Source: Burkholderiales bacterium | GTDB taxonomy: Bacteria > Pseudomonadota > Gammaproteobacteria > Burkholderiales > UBA11063 | Direction of reading: 5' to 3' | NCBI GenBank assembly: GCA_020697025.1 | Contig: JAJFBO010000065.1 | Coordinates: forward strand, 1 to 6,472 | DNA: 6,472 nucleotides | In this document: piece after piece, positions 1-5,767 of the stretch | Position numbering within the stretch: the first letter of the stretch is position 1 | How the letters are laid out: the number at the start of each line of letters is the position of its first letter | Position numbers and translations under genes: made by a program | The notes under the pieces: generated by a model | Database searches by the model: none | Seen by the model: only the letters and a program-made list of their open reading frames with translations | Told to the model about the DNA's origin: nothing

Positions 1-1
1 G

Positions 2-565
2 TTTGCAGGAAATGGTTATGCTGGTTTATCTCAAACTGCCTTATATTATATTGGTGGAATTATCAAGCATGCCAAGGCATTAAATGCAATTACCAATCCT
101 TCTACTAATTCATATAAACGTTTGGTACCAGGTTATGAAGCTCCGGTTATATTAGCTTATGCTGCGCGAAATCGTTCTGCATCAATTCGTATTCCGGTAA
201 CTCAGGGTGAAGCAGCTAAACGAATTGAAGTGCGTTTTCCTGATGCTATGGCTAATCCATACTTAGCTTATTCTGCTATGATGATGGCAGGTATTGATGG
301 GATTATTAATAAAATTGATCCCGGAGCCGCTTCAGATAAAAATTTGTATGAGTTATCTAAAGAAGAGCTGGCAAACATACCTCAGGTATGTGGTAGCCTG
401 GAAGAAGCCTTACATAATTTAGACCAGGATCGTGACTTTTTAAAACGTGGTAATGTGTTTAGCGATGAGTGGATTGATGCATTTATTGAACTTAAGCAAG
501 CTGAAGTGGATAAATATCGTATGACTAGTCACCCAATTGAATATGAGATGTATTATAGTCTTTAA
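2..565 (+). CDS. glnA: Glutamine synthetase type I, C-terminal part (5' end outside window)
   Basis: Cytosolic glutamine synthetase makes glutamine from glutamate, ammonia and ATP and is the central step of ammonium assimilation. The reading frame is open from base 2, giving the last 187 residues of a protein that is about 470 residues long in this family. Visible family blocks are [14 protein letters not shown] near the start, the stretch [13 protein letters not shown], then [11 protein letters not shown] and the C-terminal end EYEMYYSL. The block [10 protein letters not shown] carries the tyrosine (codon 347-349) that GlnE adenylylates in proteobacterial GSI-beta enzymes, so control by adenylylation is likely (inferred from the family). 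The frame is already open and conserved before the TTG at 122, so that codon is internal and not a start. No clear terminator follows the stop; dnaJ begins 133 bases downstream with its own candidate promoters. Confidence 0.97.
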   Translation, partial: FAGNGYAGLSQTALYYIGGIIKHAKALNAITNPSTNSYKRLVPGYEAPVILAYAARNRSASIRIPVTQGEAAKRIEVRFPDAMANPYLAYSAMMMAGIDGIINKIDPGAASDKNLYELSKEELANIPQVCGSLEEALHNLDQDRDFLKRGNVFSDEWIDAFIELKQAEVDKYRMTSHPIEYEMYYSL

Positions 566-582
566 AATATTTTATTAGCGGT

Positions 583-611
583 TTGATGAACAAGCTGCTC
601 TAGGTTATACT
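583..611 (+). promoter_or_regulatory. Candidate sigma70 promoter upstream of dnaJ (distal)
   Basis: TTGATG at 583-588 and TATACT at 606-611 are separated by 17 bases, which is the ideal spacing for a sigma70 promoter. It lies in the glnA-dnaJ gap and points at dnaJ, predicting a leader of about 80 bases. It is a sequence match only. No convincing sigma32 heat-shock promoter was recognised by eye. Confidence 0.45.
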
Positions 612-634
612 TATAAATATAATTTGTATAGCTA

Positions 635-664
635 TTGTTTTTTTGTTTTATGCACTTATATACT
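635..664 (+). promoter_or_regulatory. Candidate sigma70 promoter upstream of dnaJ (proximal)
   Basis: TTGTTT at 635-640 and TATACT at 659-664 are separated by 18 bases. This would be a second, tandem start site nearer to dnaJ, with a leader of about 28 bases. The region is very AT-rich, so chance matches are common and confidence is moderate at best. Confidence 0.35.
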
Positions 665-698
665 ATTAAGTATTTATATTTAAAGGTTAAATTCTATT

Positions 699-1865
699 AT
701 GGCAAAGCGTGATTATTACGAAGTGTTAGGTGTTAGTAAAAGTGCGGGTGATGAAGAAATCAAGAAAGCTTATCGAAAATTAGCAATGAAATTTCATCCG
801 GATCGTGTTTCAACACTCCCCGAGGCCGAAAAAAAACAATCTGAAGAAAAATTCAAGGAACTTCAAGAGTCGTATGCCGTATTATCCGATCCACAAAAAA
901 AACAAATGTATGACCAATTTGGTCATGCAGGAGTAGGAGGTAATTCAGCATCAGGTGGTCCTTCTGGCTTTGAAGGGTTTGCCCATGGTGGTGGATTTGA
1001 AGACATATTTGAAAATTTTGGGGATATTTTTGGTGGCGGCAGGCGTAGTAGTAGACGTGGAACTAATGGCGCAGCCAGGGGTTCTGACCTGGAATATCAA
1101 ATTGATGTAACTTTGGAAGACTCAGCATTTGGAGCTGAAAAACAAATAACTTTTCCCAGGACTGAAAAGTGCAGTACATGTAGCGGCAGCGGTGCTAAAA
1201 AAGGTTCTGATGTAGTTGCCTGTACAACATGTAAGGGGCATGGACAAGTTAGGTTTGCGCAAGGGTTTTTTTCAGTACAGCAAACTTGTCCAGACTGTAA
1301 TGGTTCAGGCAAAATGATAAAAGATAAGTGTAATGCATGCCATGGGGTAGGACTGGTTAAAGAAAACCGGAAAGTTAATGTCAATATTCCGGCAGGAGTT
1401 GATGATGGCGCTACTTTACGTCTGACAGGAGAAGGTGAAGCTGGTTTAAATGGTGGACCAAATGGAGATTTATATGTCCATATTCGTGTTCGTCAGCATA
1501 AAACCTTTACACGGCAGGGCAGAGATCTGCACTGTGAAGTGCCAATTAGTTTTATAACGGCAACACTTGGTGGGGAAGTTGATATTCCGACTCTAGACGG
1601 TAAAATTGTCAAATTAAAGGTTCCGGAAGGAACTCAAAATAATAGTTCGCTTCGGGTCAAGGAAAAAGGCGTAAAATCCATACGCGGGATTGGCCAGGGC
1701 GATTTATATTGTCATATGTTAGTTGAAACCCCAGTTAAGCTGACTGAGGCGCAAAAACAAATTTTACGTCAATTTGAAACAGAGCTTGGGGGCGAAAAAT
1801 CAACAAAGCATTATCCAAAAACCAAGACATTTATAGATAAATTAAAAGATATTTTTAACCCATAA
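699..1865 (+). CDS. dnaJ: Chaperone protein DnaJ (Hsp40)
   Basis: Cytosolic co-chaperone that delivers unfolded clients to DnaK and stimulates its ATPase. The 388 residues show the full type I layout. The J domain is residues 1-75 with the HPD motif at 33-35. A Gly/Phe-rich linker spans about 75-125. The zinc domain has four CxxCxGxG repeats starting at C158, C175, C197 and C211, all cysteines present. The C-terminal client-binding domains follow, from about 220 on. ATG 699 is preceded by AAAGG at 682-686, a rather distant ribosome site, but the sequence MAKRDYYEVLGV fits the family start. Between HPDR and KFKE there are 14 residues, against 9 in E. coli DnaJ, so the loop after helix II is extended by about five. 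dnaJ usually follows dnaK; here it sits alone between glnA and acs. A strong terminator closes the unit. Confidence 0.98.
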   Translation: MAKRDYYEVLGVSKSAGDEEIKKAYRKLAMKFHPDRVSTLPEAEKKQSEEKFKELQESYAVLSDPQKKQMYDQFGHAGVGGNSASGGPSGFEGFAHGGGFEDIFENFGDIFGGGRRSSRRGTNGAARGSDLEYQIDVTLEDSAFGAEKQITFPRTEKCSTCSGSGAKKGSDVVACTTCKGHGQVRFAQGFFSVQQTCPDCNGSGKMIKDKCNACHGVGLVKENRKVNVNIPAGVDDGATLRLTGEGEAGLNGGPNGDLYVHIRVRQHKTFTRQGRDLHCEVPISFITATLGGEVDIPTLDGKIVKLKVPEGTQNNSSLRVKEKGVKSIRGIGQGDLYCHMLVETPVKLTEAQKQILRQFETELGGEKSTKHYPKTKTFIDKLKDIFNP

Positions 1866-1895
1866 ACTTAATTTAATATTATCTCAAATATTAAT

Positions 1896-1928
1896 AAAAC
1901 CATTTATATAAATATGAATGGTTTTTTT
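1896..1928 (+). terminator. Rho-independent terminator of dnaJ
   Basis: AAAACCATT at 1896-1904 pairs perfectly with AATGGTTTT at 1917-1925. The stem continues inward through a T-G pair and three A-T pairs to a four-base TAAA loop, 13 pairs in all. It ends in a run of seven T (1922-1928). It begins 30 bases after the dnaJ stop. The A tract on the left arm makes it possibly bidirectional, but there is no convergent gene here. Confidence 0.88.
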
Positions 1929-2012
1929 ATATGGTATGGATTATGAAGTATTTACAGTAAATTGTCTTCAAAAAACAGCAAATATTATTAATTTAATGTT
2001 AACTGCTTTTTT

Positions 2013-2018
2013 AGGAGA
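2013..2018 (+). promoter_or_regulatory. Ribosome binding site fixing the acs start
   Basis: AGGAGA at 2013-2018 stands seven bases before ATG 2026. This decides the start. The same frame is open back to an ATG at 1918, but that codon lies inside the dnaJ terminator stem and would add 36 residues unlike any Acs N-terminus. A possible but weak promoter for acs is TTGTCT at 1962-1967 with TATTAT at 1983-1988; the 15-base spacing is short. Confidence 0.8.
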
Positions 2019-2025
2019 ATTGTAT

Positions 2026-3999
2026 ATGTCTAAATTAAAATCAGTTACTCATACAGGTAGTGTTTTTGCTCCAAGCCCAGAATTTTTAAATCAGGCAAAT
2101 TTAACCCAGGAAAAACTTAATGAACTAAACTGGAAAGCCCAAACCGACTATACCAGTTTTTGGGGTGAACTGGCTTTAGAATATATTACCTGGGATAAAC
2201 CGTTTACCAAAATACTAAATGAAACCAATACCCCTTTCTATAAATGGTTTGAAGATGGACAGCTAAATATTTCATATAACTGCCTGGATAGGCATGTAGC
2301 AGCTAATCCGCACAAAACAGCTATTATTTTTGAAGCTGACGACGGCCATGTTACTATGGTAAATTATCAGGAACTATTAGCCATGGTGTGCCGTTTTGCT
2401 AATGGTTTAAAGCAAATTGGTGTAAAAAAAGGTGAACGCTTAATAATTTATATGCCAAATAGTATTGAAGCTGTGGTTGCTATGCAAGCTTGCGCCAGAA
2501 TAGGGGCAATACATTCTGTAGTGTTTGGTGGATTTTCTGCAAAATCACTAGCAGAAAGAATTACTGATGCAAAAGCCGCATATGTAATTACAGCAGATGC
2601 GCAGGAGCGTGGAGGAAAAACTTTGCCATTAAAAGCAAATGTTGATGAAGCACTGCAAATTTTGGGTGATAAAAGTCCAATAAAAAGTATTATAGTAAAC
2701 AAACGGACTCAGGAGGATTGCCATTTTGAAAAAGCACAGGATATTTGGTGGCATAATTTGGTGAAAGACCAGCCAGATACTTGTGAAATAGAGTTGGTTA
2801 ATAGTGAACACCCTTTATTTATTTTATATACTTCCGGCAGTACTGGGGCTCCTAAAGGGGTTCAGCATTCGAGTGCCGGATACTTATTAGGCGCTATTTT
2901 AACTATGCAATGGGTTTTTGATATTAAGATTCATTCTGATATATTTTGGTGTACGGCAGACGTGGGGTGGATTACCGGGCATACATATGTGTGCTATGGT
3001 CCTTTAGCAGTTGGTGCTACCCAAATAATATTTGAGGGGATACCAACTTACCCGAATGCCGGGCGTTTTTGGCAAGTGATAGATAAACACAAAGTTAGTA
3101 TATTTTATACTGCACCTACAGCAATTCGTAGTCTAATCAAAATCGATGCATCTTTGCCAAAGCAGTTTGATTTAACATCATTACGACTACTTGGGTCAGT
3201 TGGTGAACCAATTAATCCTGAAGCATGGCTTTGGTATTATGAAGTAATTGGCAAAAAACGTTGTCCTATAGTTGATACCTGGTGGCAAACAGAAACTGGT
3301 TCTCATATGCTAAGTCAAATACCTGGAATAGATAAGATGAAGCCTGGCTCCTGTTCCGGGCCAATTCCGGGTATTATGGCAGATATAGTTGATGAGTCAG
3401 GTAATCTAGTAAAGCCAAATAATAATGGATATTTAGTAATAAAGCGTCCATTTCCATCGCAAATTAGAACTATCTGGAATAATCCAGAGCTATTTATTAA
3501 ATCATATTTTCCTAAATATATTGCTAATGGCAAATATTATGTCGCTGGGGACTCAGCGTATTTAGATAGTGAAGAACGCTTTTGGATACTAGGGCGGATT
3601 GATGATGTTTTAAATGTATCTGGACATAGATTAAGTACTATGGAAATAGAATCTGCGCTGACTTTACATCCACAAGTTGCTGAAGCAGCAATTGTAAGCA
3701 AATTACATGATATTAAAGGTGAATCGATATTTGCTTTTGTAGTATGTAAAGGTACCGCCTGCCCGGTAGGAGACAAAGCTCATGAGTTATCTAAAGAGCT
3801 TGTCAAGTGGATTATCAAAGAGATAGGCCCAATTGCAAAACCTGATGAAATTCGTTTTAGTAATAGCCTGCCTAAGACACGCTCAGGAAAAATAATGCGA
3901 CGTTTACTAAGAAGTATTGCCAGAAATGAGGAAATTACACAGGATATCTCCACTCTTGAAAATCCTGCAATTCTGGAGCAGTTAAAAAAAGAGGTTTAA
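2026..3999 (+). CDS. acs: Acetyl-CoA synthetase (AMP-forming acetate-CoA ligase)
   Basis: Cytosolic enzyme of the ANL adenylating superfamily that activates acetate to acetyl-AMP and then acetyl-CoA, allowing acetate use. It has 657 residues, the normal Acs length. Visible core motifs are the phosphate-binding loop [11 protein letters not shown] (268-278), DTWWQTETG (417-425), the hinge block [13 protein letters not shown] (523-535) and [11 protein letters not shown] with the catalytic lysine K622. The WW pair in DTWWQTETG fits acetate specificity; propionyl-CoA synthetases differ here. K622 sits in the PxxxxGK context that protein acetyltransferases modify in Salmonella Acs, so acetylation control is plausible (inferred). 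One oddity is Ser426, where TETGG is common. The gene is preceded by the dnaJ terminator, so it is its own unit. Its stop codon lies inside the target duplication of the downstream mobile block, and the reading frame is undamaged. No terminator of its own remains directly after it. Confidence 0.96.
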   Translation: MSKLKSVTHTGSVFAPSPEFLNQANLTQEKLNELNWKAQTDYTSFWGELALEYITWDKPFTKILNETNTPFYKWFEDGQLNISYNCLDRHVAANPHKTAIIFEADDGHVTMVNYQELLAMVCRFANGLKQIGVKKGERLIIYMPNSIEAVVAMQACARIGAIHSVVFGGFSAKSLAERITDAKAAYVITADAQERGGKTLPLKANVDEALQILGDKSPIKSIIVNKRTQEDCHFEKAQDIWWHNLVKDQPDTCEIELVNSEHPLFILYTSGSTGAPKGVQHSSAGYLLGAILTMQWVFDIKIHSDIFWCTADVGWITGHTYVCYGPLAVGATQIIFEGIPTYPNAGRFWQVIDKHKVSIFYTAPTAIRSLIKIDASLPKQFDLTSLRLLGSVGEPINPEAWLWYYEVIGKKRCPIVDTWWQTETGSHMLSQIPGIDKMKPGSCSGPIPGIMADIVDESGNLVKPNNNGYLVIKRPFPSQIRTIWNNPELFIKSYFPKYIANGKYYVAGDSAYLDSEERFWILGRIDDVLNVSGHRLSTMEIESALTLHPQVAEAAIVSKLHDIKGESIFAFVVCKGTACPVGDKAHELSKELVKWIIKEIGPIAKPDEIRFSNSLPKTRSGKIMRRLLRSIARNEEITQDISTLENPAILEQLKKEV

Positions 4000-4000
4000 T
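3994..4000 (+). repeat. Left copy of 7-bp target-site duplication GTTTAAT
   Basis: GTTTAAT occurs here, immediately before the outer left end of the mobile block, and again at 5685-5691 immediately after its outer right end. It overlaps the last codon (GTT) and the stop (TAA) of acs. The ISAs1 family usually makes duplications of about 8-10 bp, so seven is slightly short, and one position may have diverged. Confidence 0.6.
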
Positions 4001-4001
4001 T

Positions 4002-4321
4002 CAGGGCAAACGCATCTTAATTTTTATCAATTAAATTAGCTAATCCCTGCGGTGCAGCCCAATACTTTAACATTAACCAATCATTATGAATCTCGCCAAA
4101 TAGTTCTATTTCTGTATAACATTGTGCTCCAGACATAGTTGCCATTAATGATAAAGCTATTATATCAAGGAGTAAATGTTTCTTTGTATGCTCAACTCTT
4201 GGATTTTCTAATGAATTAAAGCTTTCGATAAACATACTATCAATTGTGTTATGCCTCCATAAAAGCATAACATTAACTTATATGGCATACTCTCAGATAA
4301 TATTTTGATGCGTTTGCCCTG
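4002..4321 (-). mobile_element. Internally deleted ISAs1-family element, copy 1 (320 bp)
   Basis: It is bounded by CAGGGCAAACGCATC at 4002-4016 and its perfect complement at 4307-4321 (15 bp). On the minus strand it keeps the start of an ISAs1-type transposase gene and the last few codons, with the catalytic middle missing. The intact family member would be roughly 1.2 kb or more. The promoter-proximal end (4259-4321) matches copy 2 at 60 of 63 positions. It works as the left boundary of the composite block and reads toward acs. Confidence 0.8.
4017..4268 (-). pseudogene. ISAs1-family transposase remnant, N-terminal domain joined to C-terminal tail
   Basis: The open frame gives 83 residues. 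Residues 12-65 (MFIESFNSLENPRVEHTKKH onward, through MATMSGAQCYTEIELFG to NDWL) match the N-terminal domain that precedes the DDE catalytic domain in ISAs1-type transposases. The family-like start is the ATG at 4235; the ATG at 4268 adds 11 residues and has no clear ribosome site. Right after NDWL the sequence jumps to a short tail, YWAAPQGLANLIDKN and stop. A similar tail (YWANPQGLNTLIANN) ends copy 2, so it is the true C-terminus of the parent. The deletion, near 4070-4080, removed all of the DDE catalytic region but kept the frame open. No transposition activity is possible. A small DNA-binding or partner protein could still be made, but that is speculation. Confidence 0.75.
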
Positions 4322-4338
4322 CTGATCCGAATCAGGTA

Positions 4339-4367
4339 TTGTATTTTCTTTTAAAGTCTGGTACAAT
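4339..4367 (+). promoter_or_regulatory. Promoter of the cargo gene, extended -10 type
   Basis: TTGTAT at 4339-4344 and TACAAT at 4362-4367 are 17 bases apart, and TGG directly before the -10 box (4359-4361) makes it an extended -10. It lies just inside the right end of copy 1 and about 85 bases before ATG 4451. The cargo gene therefore appears to carry its own promoter within the block, so it would be expressed wherever the block inserts. Confidence 0.55.
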
Positions 4368-4450
4368 ACTATTACGGCTGGTTTAAAATCATAATGAAGT
4401 TTATGTTTAAATGTCTCCTAAAGGTATACTAATTAAAAGGATATAAGAAA

Positions 4451-5278
4451 ATGGAAACTAAACTAAGACAAGTTTCTGCTAAAATAATTAGAACTACAAT
4501 TGTTGAAAGAGCAGTCAAAGCTTCATTTAACGCTTACTTTTTTAGTCTGTGTACGGCATTATTTTTATGTTCTGGTATAGCTTGGGGCAAGTCAGAGTAT
4601 GTATACTGTGCTCTTAGTACTCAAAACTCTTTAGTATTTAACCAGAAAATAGATACAGCAAAATTTCTAAGTTCTATTTTACCGCATAAATGTAAAGTTA
4701 ATGAGCCATTTTGCACTTTTTTGACATGGGAAAGACCGGATTCTGAAAGTCCTTTAACAACAAATTTTGGTGTTAATGGAACCTTGCCAATATATCTTGA
4801 CTGGAGACAGGTGGACTTTAGACAGTTCCAATTAGGTGAAAGTGGTGAGTTTATTAAGTCAGAACTTGGTAGTTCCGAGATGAGTACTCGTATTAAAAAC
4901 ATACAAGGTATGAGCATTGATTCTGGTGGAAGAGCTTTCATATTTGAAATTAACCCAAGTGTACCACCTAAAGATATAGAAGATATAAAAATCCCAAATA
5001 TTGAAATATGGTACTTGCACGTAAAAACTGCTAGCAAAAAAGAAGTTGAGAACAAGTATAAAAAACGTGAGATTCTAACAGATGGTGTACTGGATAATGT
5101 TTTTGTTGGTGCTTCTGAGCAACGTAAAGAAGCCACCAAGTGGTATGCTCACCACGATAAATTGAGTGAAATAGATACTTTACCTTTTTTCTTTATGAAG
5201 TGTGCTGTATACGCATCTCCGTTATTAGATGCTAAAATTCCAAAGCTGAAAAAATTTTTAGAAGGTAATCCCTCATAG
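4451..5278 (+). CDS. Predicted exported protein of unknown function, transposon cargo
   Basis: I do not recognise this 275-residue protein. The N-terminus is basic (residues 1-24, with K/R at 4, 6, 11, 14, 20, 23). A hydrophobic stretch follows at about 25-44 (NAYFFSLCTALFLCSGIA), with AWG at 44-46 as a plausible signal peptidase I site. This predicts export to the periplasm or beyond, although the n-region is long for a Sec signal and an uncleaved anchor is possible. The mature part has four cysteines (53, 81, 88, 251), an even number that could form two disulfides. It has no further membrane segment and ends in a lysine-rich stretch, KIPKLKKFLEGNPS. ATG 4451 is supported by AAAAGG at 4435-4440, ten bases upstream, and no other in-frame ATG occurs until residue 144. 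It is flanked by two ISAs1 remnants, so it was probably acquired by transfer. No clear terminator follows. Confidence 0.8.
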   Translation: METKLRQVSAKIIRTTIVERAVKASFNAYFFSLCTALFLCSGIAWGKSEYVYCALSTQNSLVFNQKIDTAKFLSSILPHKCKVNEPFCTFLTWERPDSESPLTTNFGVNGTLPIYLDWRQVDFRQFQLGESGEFIKSELGSSEMSTRIKNIQGMSIDSGGRAFIFEINPSVPPKDIEDIKIPNIEIWYLHVKTASKKEVENKYKKREILTDGVLDNVFVGASEQRKEATKWYAHHDKLSEIDTLPFFFMKCAVYASPLLDAKIPKLKKFLEGNPS

Positions 5279-5410
5279 ATAAACCGTAATACCGTAATGA
5301 ATATGTGAACAGACTTATAAATTTTAAGTGGCTAGAATGCTTAATCATATTTTTCCCAAACACCAAATAATATTTTCTATCAAGATTATTAGTTGAGATG
5401 ATATATAAGG

Positions 5411-5683
5411 CAGGGCAAACGAATCTTAATTATTCGCAATAAGAGTGTTTAAGCCCTGCGGGTTTGCCCAATATGCTTCAACATTTTCCTACGCATTGAT
5501 ATTAGAGTGATTAGGCTATTTTATCAAGCAGCTGGTGCTTTTTTGTCCGGTTAATTCTCGGATCTTTTAATGAGAATTAAAGCTTTCAACAAATATACTA
5601 TCCGTAATAACATATCTCATATAAAAGCATAACATTAACCTATATAGCATACTCTCAGATAATATTTAGATGCGTTTGCCCTG
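5411..5683 (-). mobile_element. Internally deleted and decayed ISAs1-family element, copy 2 (273 bp)
   Basis: The ends are CAGGGCAAACGAATC at 5411-5425 and GATGCGTTTGCCCTG at 5669-5683, inverted with one mismatch (position 5422). It has the same orientation as copy 1. The right 63 bp (5621-5683) match copy 1 at 60 positions, but the coding remnant is much more divergent, so the copies are not a fresh duplication. GGGCAAAC at 5413-5420 is also mirrored by GTTTGCCC at 5462-5469, a second inverted copy of the tip inside the left end. It forms the right boundary of the composite block. Confidence 0.75.
5426..5596 (-). pseudogene. Decayed ISAs1-family transposase fragment, copy 2
   Basis: On the minus strand the N-terminal motif is readable in pieces: FVESFNS, then after a frame change LKDPRINRTKKHQLLDKIA, aligned with SFNSLENPRVEHTKKHLLLDIIA of copy 1. 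The start codon is lost (ATA at 5594-5596 where copy 1 has ATG). A two-base insertion near 5567-5573 shifts the frame, and stop codons follow LDKIA. A short tail, ENVEAYWANPQGLNTLIANN and stop (5426-5488), equals the C-terminus of copy 1. The catalytic centre is gone. It is clearly dead and older or less constrained than copy 1. Confidence 0.7.
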
Positions 5684-5684
5684 A

Positions 5685-5691
5685 GTTTAAT
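5685..5691 (+). repeat. Right copy of 7-bp target-site duplication GTTTAAT
   Basis: This is an exact direct repeat of 3994-4000, directly abutting the outer right inverted repeat of the composite block. Removing 4001-5684 and one copy gives a predicted empty site in which acs runs straight into the transporter promoter region. Confidence 0.6.
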
Positions 5692-5709
5692 CAGACTTAT
5701 TTGCATTTT

Positions 5710-5718
5710 TGCTATAAT
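5710..5718 (+). promoter_or_regulatory. Extended -10 promoter of the MFS transporter gene
   Basis: TGCTATAAT at 5710-5718 is a perfect extended -10 (TGn plus TATAAT). No good -35 box lies 17 bases upstream, where the sequence falls next to the GTTTAAT duplication. A second candidate is TTGCAT at 5701-5706 with TACAAT at 5725-5730, spacing 18. The promoter is just outside the mobile block, so the insertion left the -10 intact but replaced everything beyond about -40. Confidence 0.5.
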
Positions 5719-5767
5719 TTTAGGTACAATGATGATCTTACTAGTTAATTAATGGGATATCCACCAC

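Larger units (their letters stand above)
4001..5684. mobile_element. Probable non-autonomous composite transposon with one cargo gene
   Basis: The outer ends, TCAGGGCAAACGCATC at 4001-4016 and its exact complement at 5669-5684, make a perfect 16-bp inverted repeat. They are directly flanked by GTTTAAT on both sides. Inside are two deleted ISAs1-type remnants in the same orientation, with a complete gene for a predicted exported protein (4451-5278) between them. The inner ends of the remnants (right end of the first, left end of the second) show no matching direct repeats with their outer partners. This argues that the block moved as a unit and not as two separate insertions. Neither remnant has a full transposase, so mobility would depend on an enzyme from elsewhere in the genome. 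The alternative is two independent old insertions whose duplications have decayed. Confidence 0.6.

Noticed and set aside
1097..1384. 95-codon minus-strand frame inside dnaJ
   Set aside because: It mirrors the conserved zinc-finger coding region; its composition is a by-product of the dnaJ frame.
1918..2025. 36-codon N-terminal extension of acs from ATG 1918
   Set aside because: The ATG lies inside the dnaJ terminator stem, has no ribosome site, and the added residues are unlike Acs. AGGAGA before ATG 2026 fits instead.
2026..3999. Propionyl-CoA synthetase (prpE) as identity
   Set aside because: The length of 657 residues and the DTWWQTETG motif fit Acs; PrpE is shorter and differs at the WW position.
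4322..4335. Small hairpin CTGAT-CCGA-ATCAG as a terminator after copy 1
   Set aside because: Only five pairs, with no T run after it; too weak to call.
4621..5139. 172-codon open frame on the minus strand opposite the cargo gene
   Set aside because: It has no ribosome site or promoter that I can see and no recognisable domain. The plus-strand gene has a promoter, ribosome site and signal sequence. Treated as an antisense shadow.
5279..5410. Terminator or further gene after the cargo gene
   Set aside because: Only a short ACTTA/TAAGT stem without a T tract, and no open frame with a ribosome site; nothing supportable.
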